From assembly GCF_039555335.1 (NCBI RefSeq), contig NC_092640.1:36326784-36390783 (forward strand): a DNA stretch of 64,000 bases. Direction: 5' to 3'. The notes under the pieces were generated by a model. That model was not told where the DNA came from. It searched no databases and saw only the letters and a list, made by a program, of their open reading frames with translations. The stretch is from Amphiura filiformis (lineage: Eukaryota > Echinodermata > Ophiuroidea > Amphilepidida > Amphiuridae). A program made the translations under genes and the position numbers. This document shows positions 1 to 11,000 of this stretch, piece by piece. Within the stretch, counting starts at the first letter, position 1. Each line of letters begins with the position of its first letter.

Positions 1-135
1 CCATACAATCACCCCCCCCCAATGTTGACACATGTATCATGTGTATGTGGAATTTTGACTAAATTAACCTCATATTTGGCCATTTTAGCCCCCAAAGTGA
101 CAATTTTTGCGCAAATTTGCATCATAAACCATGGA
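1..135. repeat. partial hAT-like MITE cut by window edge
   Basis: The C-rich run followed by AATGTTGAC, the phrase TTAACCTCATATTTG and the later GCAAATTT track the interior of the short elements at 45610-45946 and 50463-50802. Only one end is inside the window, so the terminus and target duplication cannot be checked. No coding content. Confidence 0.6.
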
Positions 136-179
136 CGTACTAGTAAATCAAACAGGTTTCTTAATATCACGAATATCCA

Positions 180-2560
180 TTTTAAAAGCCAGGGGAAGTG
201 AGGAAGTGAAGGAAGGAGGGGTCGAGGGGTGAAAAGAGGAGAGGAAGAAGGAGAGTGAGGGAGTGATAGGCCCTAAAGTGTAGGTATAAGAAAGAATAAG
301 TGCAGAGAAAGGAAAGAAAGGAATGAATAAATACAATGATAGTTATTATTATAAAAACTAAACACAAAACAGCACTAGGCAGCCTAGACCTTCCCTCGGA
401 CCCATGGAGAACGACTGGTAATGTAGATTATATAACATTAAATAAAACTGATACCTGGACCCTCACAATCTGCAGGCAATTTCCCTTCCACTTCCCAGCA
501 TTTTGTGGGGATTCACTTTTACCGATCCTGGGTCAGACGAGTTTTCTGTATATCACGTCCGTGGTCTCACTGTCTTGCCGTTTGTGTAAGCGGCTACTTA
601 GCCTGACCAATCAATGTAGATCTCAGCATGCAAGGCGATATTTGAAGTAGTTGTCATTGATAGTCTATTGATCATAACCAACGCGCGCAAAATGACAATA
701 GAACTGGGTCATGCATGTTATGTGCCTACCATATTTGAATTGACAATGGGGTGGGGCTATCATAATTGACGCCACAGTCATGTTACATAGCTTGATGTAC
801 TTTTCTGTTCAAAATCTAACAGTCTCGGATTAGGAGAGCTATTATAAAAAAAGGAGCACTAAAACTTTGTTGCTGGCAGTTAGGGCTTAGTGGTGTGTTG
901 GTATTATCTGTGGAGTGACAGGGAAGGTGGTTTTAGCTCTAAGTATTTACCCAGAGATGGAACCGAGACTGTGGGGGCAGTCTATAGGCAACCATTCAAT
1001 GATGCCAAAACCTTTATGCGTTACGTAATTAAAACACACAGTCCGATGTATTTCACACCTGCCAAACACAAGTCACCCATTTTCAAAAGCTGTACTTTGA
1101 ATGTACACTCTCATGAATATTGATTGGCAACATTTTCCAATATGCGACCGTACATTGGTTCAATGCATAGGTACCGCGTAAAAAAATTGAAATTTACTTA
1201 TTTTTATTTTAAAAAAAAAATTGAAAAAAAAAAAATTGGTCAGGCCTTAATTTGAGGAGCGGGCGGTGGAGGACAAACAAACAACTATTTTTTTTTGGCC
1301 TAAGGCATACACACTGTAAAAATTATCCAGCCATTTTAATTTTCTTCTAGTGCGGACAGACGTGTGTCTTCAGGAATTTAAAGAACCCCAAACCTCGGAG
1401 AATTTTAAGATGGCGTCCAAAAAAACCAACAATGGCTTGTTCAAGGAGAGAGAAATTGCAAGAGAATGGAAGAAGAAGGTCTTAACCCAATAGAGAAATG
1501 TTGTGGTCTAGTCTAAAAGAAAGGTTTTTTGAAACTCCTTATTGCAAAATCATAACACCACTTACAGATAGAGTCCAGAGTGTATGGCAAAGCCTAGATA
1601 AGAATAAGGAACTTCTTGTGCCATTAGTTGACATTATTTCTGTGGCAAGCGTGGTTTGGAGGTATCATGGTGATTGACCACCAAGGATCCTATGACTTCA
1701 AATAAAATTGTTTAACATCTCTAGTCTCTACTCATGTAACAACATAACAAATAACAAGTAGCCTTGAAATGCATTGTGTGAGTTTCATTTTAAACATGTT
1801 ATAAATGCTTTTGGGTAGGGGCGGAACGAACTTATTGCACACGGTATAGTAAAAATTGTATTCATCTATTGTTATTGTAGTTAATCCGATCATTACGTCA
1901 CTTCTACAGCGAATAGGTAGCTTATTTCCACACTCAGCTTTATATATGGTATAATTAACTTTTGTAGGTATGATGTGACACGATAAAATATGAACAATCA
2001 ACTATATAGTCATATTAGAGGTTTATACCAGCGCACTGAATGGTCTATTGTTCTATTGTGTCCGATTTGAGCGCTGACATATTGGAAAATGTTGCCAATC
2101 AATATTCATGAGAGTGTACATTCAACGTCCAATTTTCAAAATTGGGTGACTTGTGCTTGGCAGGTGTAAAATACATCTGACTGGGCGTTTTAAATACGTA
2201 ACGCATAAAGGCATTGACATCATCGAATGACTGCCTATAATAGTGCTGTTAGTCTTAGGCCTATGTGGGGGGGGGGCTGTGTTTAGTTTCTATAATGATT
2301 ATTATAAGGCCTACATTTATTTGTCATTCCTTTCTTTTCCTTTCTCTGTACTTATTCTTTCCTTGCTAAAGTATCACTCCCTCTTCTTATCTCCCTTCCC
2401 TTCTCCATCCCCTCATACTTTTTGTCCCTCTTTCTCTCTTCCTCCAGCCCCCTCTCATTCTTCATGTTCCCTCCTCCACCTCTTCCTCCCTCATCCCCTC
2501 CCAAGACCTCTCACAAAAGAGCTTCCCCCCTTCAGTATGCCACTGTTTATGACATTCTCC
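180..2560. repeat. large foldback (inverted-repeat) element, no coding capacity
   Basis: Two sets of inverted arms nest. The purine-rich outer arm at about 180-345 (GAGGGAGTGATA, AAAGAATAAGT, GAAAGGAATGA) is the reverse complement of the CT-rich stretch at about 2280-2560. The inner arm at about 978-1147 (ACGTAA, ACAAGTCACCCA, TGAGAGTGT reversed) matches 2081-2242. About 530 bases at 350-890 are present only on the left. Between the arms (1147-2080) nothing recognisable is encoded. The open frames here, including a proline/serine-rich one over the CT tract, are composition artefacts. Confidence 0.7.
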
Positions 2561-4027
2561 TTCTTAAAATAAAATAAAAATCAATTTTATTTTATTTTAA
2601 TACAGGCTATTTTATACAGGCCTATACCGGTATACTTATTATATGTTACATGTATACGTAGCTATTAGCATTATACAGTACTAGACATGCAGACATGGCA
2701 GCCTTGGTGTGTAATCATTCAGCAAGCGCATTCAATTTATTTAAATGAAGCACCTACAGTCAGTGGGGTGACAACGAACTGCATCAGCGGCTAATGTGTG
2801 CCTTTTGTGCTTACGGCTACTCAATCACACCCTTGGGTGGTATGACAACAAAAGGTACACTTTTCGTTATAGTAAGCGCTTTCACGCGACTTTCGTTTGA
2901 TCACTTATTGACAGTAGCCTGCTAGGAAAAGCGTTAATACACTGTCGGGTCAGCTTACCGATTTAATGGTGGAAGCCCTTTGTCCCAAATAAAAGGTACC
3001 TTTCGATGAATAGCTTGTCAGATTTCAAATCGGCACAAGTGTACAATGCGTTACATAATCTATTGCCTCTCCATTCTTAATAGCTCCATGGTTTATACTG
3101 CTTAACTATGAGTATGAGAATCCATATCATTTAATGCAAGAGTACACCAATTTCAGACAGAGAAGCGAAGTGGGAACAAAGATGAAAGAGAAGAGAGGGA
3201 GGACAGATCAAAAGACTGAGAAAGATGATAATAGAGCGAGAGCGAGGGGGGTGCCAATGAACAGAGCTATTAAGCAAGGGTTATACATTATTTAAGGGGG
3301 GGGGAACGAATTAAGCATTAGTTATTCCGATTTTAGAATTTCATTGAATTGAACGCGTCATTAAACAGTTCTATAAAAAGATGATATTACAAGTAAAAAA
3401 TATTAAAAAGAAGATATTACAAGCAGATATTGAAAAGAAGATATTAAAATGAAGGTACTCATTTCTCATATTTATATTTATAAGAAACAAATGCGATGCA
3501 GCACATCAAAAGGGGGAGAGTTTTGTGGCAAAGTGCTTTCAAGATAGATTAAAATAGACACTAAAATACATAAAAAATACAAAAAGAAACTATTACGAGT
3601 TACACTTCTGGAATGCCTATGGCAAACTGTCAAAAACGTGTATTATATTCTGACCTGATTTTCAGAGGCTATAAAGTTCAAAACAATAATGGTTTCAGGA
3701 AGTTGTCATGGTGAACCTTTTTGATTAAAACATTTATTGTATTGGTATACTTTTTATATCAAATCTGATATTGAAAAAAAATAATACCATGATCTACCAT
3801 GTAAAATTCAATTTTGGGGAGTCAAAATTGAACAACATCACAAACATAATAACAATGTATTTCGCTTCAAATAATACATCAAGATAAAAAAAATATTATG
3901 TTCATAGTTATAGTTGCTCAATTTACCTTCAAAGTTAAAGATAATAATTGACATTTTTGGTAAAAAATAGTACAAAAATGACAAACAATGGTTTTTTTGC
4001 AGCTGACCTATATCATTATCTCAATAA
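2561..4027. other. intergenic, AT-rich, nothing recognised
   Basis: No convincing exon, RNA or terminal repeat was seen. There is a small AAAATAAAAT/ATTTTATTTT palindrome at about 2567-2602 and a short degenerate tandem of AAGATATTACAAG-like units at about 3378-3450. Confidence 0.6.
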
Positions 4028-4168
4028 GCCTTTTTTGAAATATGGCGGGCGCAAAAGGAGAGGGCGTACTTTGAAGTGAGTAATCGTTTGTCAGCTGAGA
4101 AGCATACAAAAGATTACTCACTTCAAAGTACGCCCTCTCCTTTTATGCCCGCCATATTTCAAAAAATA
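4028..4168. repeat. hairpin MITE (about 140 bp)
   Basis: Arms of about 50 bases are nearly perfect reverse complements (TGAAATATGGCGGGC on the left, GCCCGCCATATTTCA on the right, both enclosing GGAGAGGGCGTACTTTGAAG), separated by about 27 bases. It looks like a miniature foldback transposon; superfamily undetermined. Confidence 0.8.
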
Positions 4169-4363
4169 ATGCTTATTCACATCGCGTTTCAGAGATGACC
4201 ACTAGATCAGAGATGGTAAATGAAAAAAACTGAGTGTGTAATAATACATCTTGGAAGGTTGGTCCAAAATAGTTGCACGAACATCTTATAATAGAAGCTT
4301 CTTGACAATATGGTCAGCATACAGGGTGTCCCTAAAAGAACTGTATCGTCGGAAACTTAATTG

Positions 4364-6280
4364 TTTGGCTTTTGAAGAAGTCTCAACTTGAAGTTGATAG
4401 ACAAATTCACGTTGATCAATGTAAGAGCTACACTCGCATGTTGGAACAGGCGAAATGTGACCACCATCGCGCAGAAATATCTGAGTGTAATGACCGCCAG
4501 CTATTTCGTGTCGTCGATAAATGAGTCGTCCAGCTGCTGCTTCAACACCTGCGCTTCCATCCCACGATGATGCAAAGTCTCTCGCTAACAGATTCGCCGA
4601 TTTCTTCTGCACAAAGATCAAGAAGCTTCGGGAAGAAATGGATAAATCTACGTGTCCAGAGATATCTGTTGACATTCGCGATACATGTAATAGTGAGTTT
4701 AGCGCTTTCAGCCCGGTTTCGGAAGAGACAGTAGGGAAGATTATTCTCGAATCAGCCGCAAAATCATGCCCTCTTGACCCGATTCCATCTTCGCTGCTCA
4801 AGGACTGCCTAGATGTCATTCTTCCGTGTATTACTAGCGTAGTCAACAAATCTCTGACGACGGGCGAAATGCCATCTGAGCTGAAAGTCGCGAGGGTAGT
4901 TCCACTGCTGAAAAAGCCTGGTATTGATCCGGAAGCATTGAAAAACTACAGACCCATATCAAATCTAAAGTTCTTGTTTAAGACCATCGAAAGGGTAGCA
5001 TCATCACAGATCAATGCTTATTTGCAAGATAAAGGTCTATTTGCACCAATGCAGTCAGCATACCGCAAGTATCATAGCACTGAGACGGCCCTGTTGCGTG
5101 TTCAAAATGATCTCCTGCGGGCAGTTGATCAGCATCAAGAAGCCGTGCTGATCCTGCTCGATTTCTCGGCAGCGTTTGACACGATTGATCATGACATCCT
5201 TCTCCATCGTCTGTGTCAACGCTACGGTATCACTCAAACAGCCTTGAAATGGTTCTCCACGTATTTACGGGGTCGTACTCAGTGCATTGATATTGGCGGT
5301 GTGCTTTCTGATGAGCACTTGTTGGAAGAAGGTGTTCCACAGGGTTCAGTGTTTGGTCCTTCTATTTTTACTATGTACACTGCCCCTCTTGGTGATATCA
5401 TTGCTTCTCATGGATTAAATCACATGATCTATGCTGACGATACCCAGCTATATATGATACTGGATCGGTCTGAGAGATCCAAAGATTTTAGCAGGCTTGA
5501 AAAGTGCGTCAGCGATGTGAAGTCATGGGCTGTTTCCAACAAGCTTATGCTAAACGACTCAAAGACGGAGGTCGTTCACATGAGTTCCCGATATGTTCAG
5601 TCATCACCTCTCCCACCTTTGACGATCGGTGATTCTGTCATTAATGCATCTGAGTCAGCACGCGATCTTGGTGTCATTTTTGATAGCAGACTTGATATGA
5701 AGCAACATATTAAGAGCATCACCAAATCTGCATCATTTGCCATCTACAGAATAGGTCAGATACGCAAGTACCTTAATTCCAACGCAACAGAACGCCTTGT
5801 TCACGCATTTGTGTCATCACGCCTGGATTGCTGCAACAGTTTACTCTTCGGCCTCCCTGATTGTGATATCGCCAAGTTACAGCGTCTCCAGAATTCAGCT
5901 GCAAGGTTGGTTTCGCGGTGCAAATATCGCGACCATATCACACCAGTTCTGGAAGAACTACACTGGCTGCCAGTTCAATACCGTATCGAGTACAAGATAC
6001 TTCTACTTATACATACAAATCTTTGTGTGATTTGGCACCAGCATACATTAAAGACCTCGTCTGCTCATATCACCCGAGTCGCTCTCTTCGCTCATCGTCA
6101 AAGAACCTTCTTCGTCCGCCGTCAAAAGGAAACACTATTTATTATAGTGACCGTGCCTTTTGTGCTTCCGCTCCTCATCTATGGAATCAACTTCCGGATC
6201 ACATCAGGCTAGCGTCTTCTGTCACCAACTTCAAAACGTTGCTTAAGACCCATTTATTTAAGAAGGCATACAATTGTTAA
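4364..6280 (+). pseudogene. LINE reverse transcriptase ORF2 remnant (L2/CR1 group)
   Basis: The product would copy the element's RNA into DNA at the target site. Three frame segments make it up. About 4364-4520 carries the linker ahead of the RT. From 4521 to about 6010 lies the RT itself, with LLDFSAAFDTIDHD (block with the first catalytic Asp), EEGVPQGSVFGP, and IYADDTQLY (the YADD catalytic pair). From about 6010 to 6280 lies the C-terminal thumb with SAPHLWNQLPDHIR and TLLKTHLF. Frameshifts near 4520 and between about 6000 and 6015 break the frame, so this copy is dead. The long open stretch begins at an ATG that is internal to the original protein, not a true start. Confidence 0.9.
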
Positions 6281-6373
6281 ACAATTTTTATGTCATTTTG
6301 ATGTTTGCTGTTATCTTGAGTCATATTTGTTTTTGCATGTGTAATTTATTATGTATAGTTTATGTTAATTTTC

Positions 6374-7440
6374 GCATAATGCATGTTGCAGGGCTTCTTG
6401 CTTTTCTGATCTCGATTTTTATTGTTGCTTTTATGTTGTGCAATATGTATTGTGTGCATTGTTTGCTATTTTAGTGGTTTTACAATATATATTTCACAGT
6501 TAATTGCATTTTGATCATTCTCGCCTTTTTAGGCTTACGCTGTGCAATATATATATATTGCTTGTCTTTTTAAACTGGTTTTAATATATTGGTTTTTGTA
6601 TGTTTTTAAGATTGTAAATTCAAATATTGTTCATAAATCTTATTGTATGATTTGAGAAATGTAATTGCAATCGCATTCCAAGGCATTTATTGTTTCCTTG
6701 CGCTGTAGCCTATTCACTTGTGAGTGCGTATTGCGGTAACATTTCTCTTATTTATTTTTTGCATAATGCATATTGCATGGCTTCTTGCTTTTGTTCTCGA
6801 TATTACTGTTGCATTTATGTTGTGCAATATGTATTGTGTGCATTGTTTGCTATTTTGCGTGTTTTATAATGTAGGTTAATTGCAGATTGATCAATCGTGC
6901 CTTTTTAGGCTAACACTGTGCAATATATATATATTGCTTGTCTTTTTTAAACTTGTTTTAATATATTGTTTTAAGATTGTAAATTTAAATATTGTTCATA
7001 TATCTTGTTGTATGATTTTTGTGAAATGTAATTGCAATCGCATTCCAAGGGTTTTTTGTTTCCGTGCGCTGTGTTTACTTGTGAATGTGTATTGCGGTAA
7101 CATTTCTCTTATTTCATTTTTGCATAATGCATGTTGCATGGCTTCTTGCTTTTCTTGATCTCGAAATTGCTGTTGCATTTATGTTGTGCAATATGTATTG
7201 TGTGCATTGTTTGCTATTTGTCGTTTTATAATGTATAATTTCACAGTCAATTGCATTTTGTTCGATCTTGCCTTTTTAGGCTCATGCTGTGCAATATCTT
7301 GCTTGTCTTTTTCAAACTGGTTTTTAATATTTTGGTTTCCTCAAACTATTTGTATGTTTTAAAATGGTAAATTCAAATATTGTTCTCATATTTTACAAAT
7401 GTATGTGCTTTTAATGTCATGTTTTGTAAAGCGCCTTGAG
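6374..7440 (+). repeat. triplicated 3' UTR segment of the L2/CR1-like LINE
   Basis: Three head-to-tail copies begin at GCATAATGCAT on 6374, 6761 and 7122 (units of about 387, 361 and 320 bp). Each carries TTGTGCAATATGTATTG, a GCCTTTTTAGGC palindrome, CTGTGCAATAT and AATTGCAATCGCATTCCAAG. Copies differ by scattered substitutions, so the array is not very young. Small open frames here are shadows. Confidence 0.8.
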
Positions 7441-8027
7441 TTCTTTTGATGTAATTGCGCTATATAAGAAATAAATATTATTATTATTACTATTATTTTT
7501 TAACGCCACAACTAAACATAACTAAATAACTTGGTATGGTTGAGGAACAAATCGGCTTTCACATACTTTTTTAATCTTGACAATTGACCACACCGTTCTT
7601 GAAATATAAGGATTTTACGAAACTCCCTTATTTTCAAGCCTATCGATGATCTGTATTAGGAGTGCTAATCACTGCGCATCATCAGCGCATGTGGCGTGTA
7701 CTGTCACTTATAGATATGTGACTCCGTGGAACTGATTGAAAATGAGGTGGTTTCGTAAACGTCTTTCATTTAAAAAACAGAGCGGTCAATTGTCAAAATT
7801 CAAAAAGTATGTGATAGTCGATATATTCCTTAACCGCATCGGTTATTTTGTTATGTTTAATTTATGCGTTAAAATACCGACGATGCAGTTCTTTCATTTC
7901 AGGGACACCCTCTACTATTATAACAAAAAAAGGCCTAAGTGTAATACAATTTAAGCCATTTTAACTTTTACGGTTTTAAATTTCGAACTCTTGATCAACG
8001 AAACGTGTCCTCCATCATCGCCTTGCT

Positions 8028-8087
8028 TCACGTCCGCCTCAGAGCTACTCTGATATTGCCATGGGGGTCATCTGCTGGAGCAAATAC
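8028..8087 (-). CDS. UOX: uricase exon 7 (C-terminus)
   Basis: Residues 298-316 plus TGA: VFAPADDPHGNIRVALRRT. The DDPHG block matches the family's C-terminal DNPHG/DNPYG. Acceptor ATCACACAG|GTATTT. No SKL-type peroxisomal signal follows. Bases 7912-8027 would be 3' UTR before the foldback element; no AATAAA is obvious there. Confidence 0.92.
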   Translation of the reverse strand, partial: VFAPADDPHGNIRVALRRT

Positions 8088-11000
8088 CTGTGTGATAACA
8101 AAACAAATTAATGATTATCATGATTATTTTCATTTTTGATATACCCTTTACGTTACTTGTCTCTTTCAGTTGTAACCATTTCTCTCTGGCAGCTATAGTT
8201 TTAAAAGGGAACATTTTTATTGTCCTAGAGATAAGCGGTTTTCCCGATTAGGCCCCATGGGGGAAAATGGTAAATCGCACATATTTAGCAGCATTTCTGC
8301 TCATTTATCACCATTTTGCAGAATTCAGCAGTGTTTCAACAGATTTTGTTGCGATTTCTGCCCACCTTAGGACATTGATCAAAATCCGAAACAACCTTTG
8401 TAAAATTTACCGCAATTTTCCGGTGATTTATTAAAATTGATCACGATTTGTATTGATCGGTCGCAATTATGCAAAAGATTTGCAGTGATCGATTACAATT
8501 CAGCATTATGATAATTTTAGGTAATTTACAGCAATTTTTTTCACAATGTTCCCATAATCTATAACAATCTGTTTGATTTTTTGATGATCTCCCACTTCTC
8601 CCCATGTGAAATGGGGCCTCTGATTCGTCTGTAGTAGATGACCAAGATGCGAGTAAAAGTGAGAAATTTAGTAGCTGTCTAATTTTCACAACTGGCATGA
8701 CATGTGTCAGGCATTGGACAGGATATGTTTGAATTGGTTACCATAGCATTACCTCCTTATTCATTTAAACATGTTGGGTAAACTATGGCAAATTGTTTAA
8801 GGCGCCTGACTCAGTAGCGTAATATCATGAAGGACAATCATCACCACGGGCTAGCTACAAGACGTATTCAATAATTTCCATTTAGTTAATATATTCGGAA
8901 TATTTAAACTAAAATTGCTAACCTGACATCGGTTATAATTTAAGAATGTGTCAATACTAAAGCACTCCATACATTATGAATCGGATGTAGGACCTGCGAC
9001 TAGAATATATAGGCTAACAATGAAATTGAGTTGATTATTATTCTTTGTTCTCCAGGATAACATACCTCATTGTTGTTCTCGATGCCAATTTTGCCTAAAT
9101 TAGCCGAGAAGTAGTGAACATTGGGCATCGCGATCTCTGCACGATGAATCTGAAATCATTATAAAACAAATTAATATTAAAACATACATGTTTAAGGGTG
9201 GGTGGTTCATCTTTGATATTGTATTTATTTATTTTTTGGAAGAAAAATATGAGCTCTATTCTGATATCAAAATTTTGATAAAGTAAATTGGCGGGAGGGA
9301 AGGCTGAAGCTGTCGATCCGGTCACCCATCATGAGTACATATTGTCAATTGTCAAATTGGTAATCCTCTTTAGTTTGCTCTACTCTATATCATGATATCA
9401 TGATATGCAATGACTTTTTTACTTTTTTAGAGTTCTGTCGGGGTCCCTCCACTGCGGTTGAGCTCATACAGGATGTATCAAAATGATTTTTGCACGAGAA
9501 TTGGGGGTGTGCTAACAACAGATAGATTGAGAATTTGTCCGCACGGACACTAGTAGCTAAATGAAATCGAGCTTTTGTAATGATTTAATATTAACACTGT
9601 CGTTCCTTCTGTTTTGACACCTTTTAAATACTTGTCTTGACGTATCTTCTATTACGTTTACATGGGAAGTGCCGCGTGCCGTAAATATATCGTAACAGTG
9701 AAAAACCCAAATTACAGGTCATATATATATATATATATGTAATGTATATATATATATATATATAAATATAGACACAGATATTAAAATTTCACCAGCTCTA
9801 ATTAATTCTACCAATTATGAGCACTGTATAGCTGTCTGTATATATATAAATGGAGAAATAGCCAAAAATCTGCCGGGGTGATTTTTTCACAATTTGGGTT
9901 TGTTGCAAATTTGTGATGTTATTAATGTTAAAAATATTGTGTGATAGTTTCAGACCGGAATATAACTGGCATCTTGTATTTTTGAGACATTTTTCGAGGT
10001 AATTCGTAACTTACGAACTCAATATCTTCGCTTAGGAATGTCCGATTTCATTGGGGAAAACGGCGTTGTGGATCAAAATATCTCTTTATTTAAGATATTT
10101 AAAAACCTCAAAATTGATAACCTGCCCAAAAGTGTCTCCTTTTGACATGACACGTCACAAATATGCTGGAGACGGGGTCGTCTCAGTGGCTGGCCCCAAA
10201 GCTTGGAATAATCTTCCAAATCATATCCGTAATTCTCTAACCCCTTAAAATCTGCTCTCAAAACTTATCTGTTTCAGATTGCCTATGTTTCGTTTCTCTT
10301 GCTTTTGCTTCTTTGTTTCCGCTTTGAATCCAGCGGTAAAGGCGCTATGAGTGTTGGTTAATATTAATGATAAAACTTTTTTTCAATGCTCCAGCTGGGA
10401 TTTTTAAGTAGTCAATGATCGAGTCTTGGTTAAACACCATTAACCCATTATATTTATAAAAAAATAATTTCCATACCCCCGGGAATTCCTTCAGTATCTT
10501 CTCAGCAGTCTTATACGCTGTGCGTTGTACGGATTCAGTGAACTCTCCAGTTTCTGCAGGACCGCTGAATACTTCTAATGTAACGTTCTTCACTGACTCC
10601 CTGCGTTAAGAATAAATAGCAAAACAATACATTGCCTCAACACCAAACGAGGGTAAAAATTAATAACAATAAGAGACTTATTCTTACTACGTTGACTTAT
10701 TCTTGGTAATATGCTGTACTAAGGTTCAACACCGGGCCCTATGCTTTTCTATTTGGTTTCAACATCAATGGATAGTCGAGGGTCAGTTCTAACCAGTGAT
10801 ACAATAAGGTACCAACATCTTCCACATCAGTACGCGCTATGACATCACGGCATATTTTAGCTATGCGCAGAACATCTCAGTAAACACAAAAATGTTCTTA
10901 AAACGTTTATTGTTTTAATAATATTTTAATACGTTTTTAAAACATTATTGTAAAATATTTTGGGCAAACATTAAATATTTTTGCAAAATATTTTGTCAAC

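Larger units (their letters stand above)
4350..7497 (+). mobile_element. 5'-truncated non-LTR retrotransposon, L2/CR1-like
   Basis: A degraded reverse-transcriptase ORF (about 4364-6280) is followed by a T-rich 3' region with a triplicated segment and an end of the form AAAGCGCCTTGAG ... GCGCTATATAAG, then an ATTATT tail. That 3' end is typical of L2/CR1-group elements of invertebrates (family knowledge). The endonuclease and any ORF1 are missing, as expected from incomplete reverse transcription. The left boundary is set from where the host palindrome is interrupted, so it is good to about 10 bases. Confidence 0.85.
4322..7911. mobile_element. palindromic element ending AGGGTGTCCCT, split by a LINE in its left arm
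   Basis: The plus-strand start at 4322 (AGGGTGTCCCT then GAACTGTATCGTCGG) matches the reverse complement of the right end at about 7865-7911 (AGGGTGTCCCT, GAACTGCATCGTCGG). The match then breaks at about 4350 and resumes at about 7498 (TTAACGC, AAACATAAC, CACATACTTTTT, TTGACAATTGACC), continuing to a loop at about 7640-7735. Everything between 4350 and 7497 is therefore an insertion into the left arm of a once continuous foldback of about 450 bp. No transposase is encoded. Target duplication is not clear. Confidence 0.75.

Noticed and set aside
2243-2572. 109-codon Pro/Ser/Phe-rich frame
   Set aside because: CT-rich low-complexity arm of a foldback repeat; the opposite arm at 180-345 gives similar shadows.
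4286-4849. 187-codon minus frame
   Set aside because: Antisense of the CR1/L2-like RT; no independent motif.
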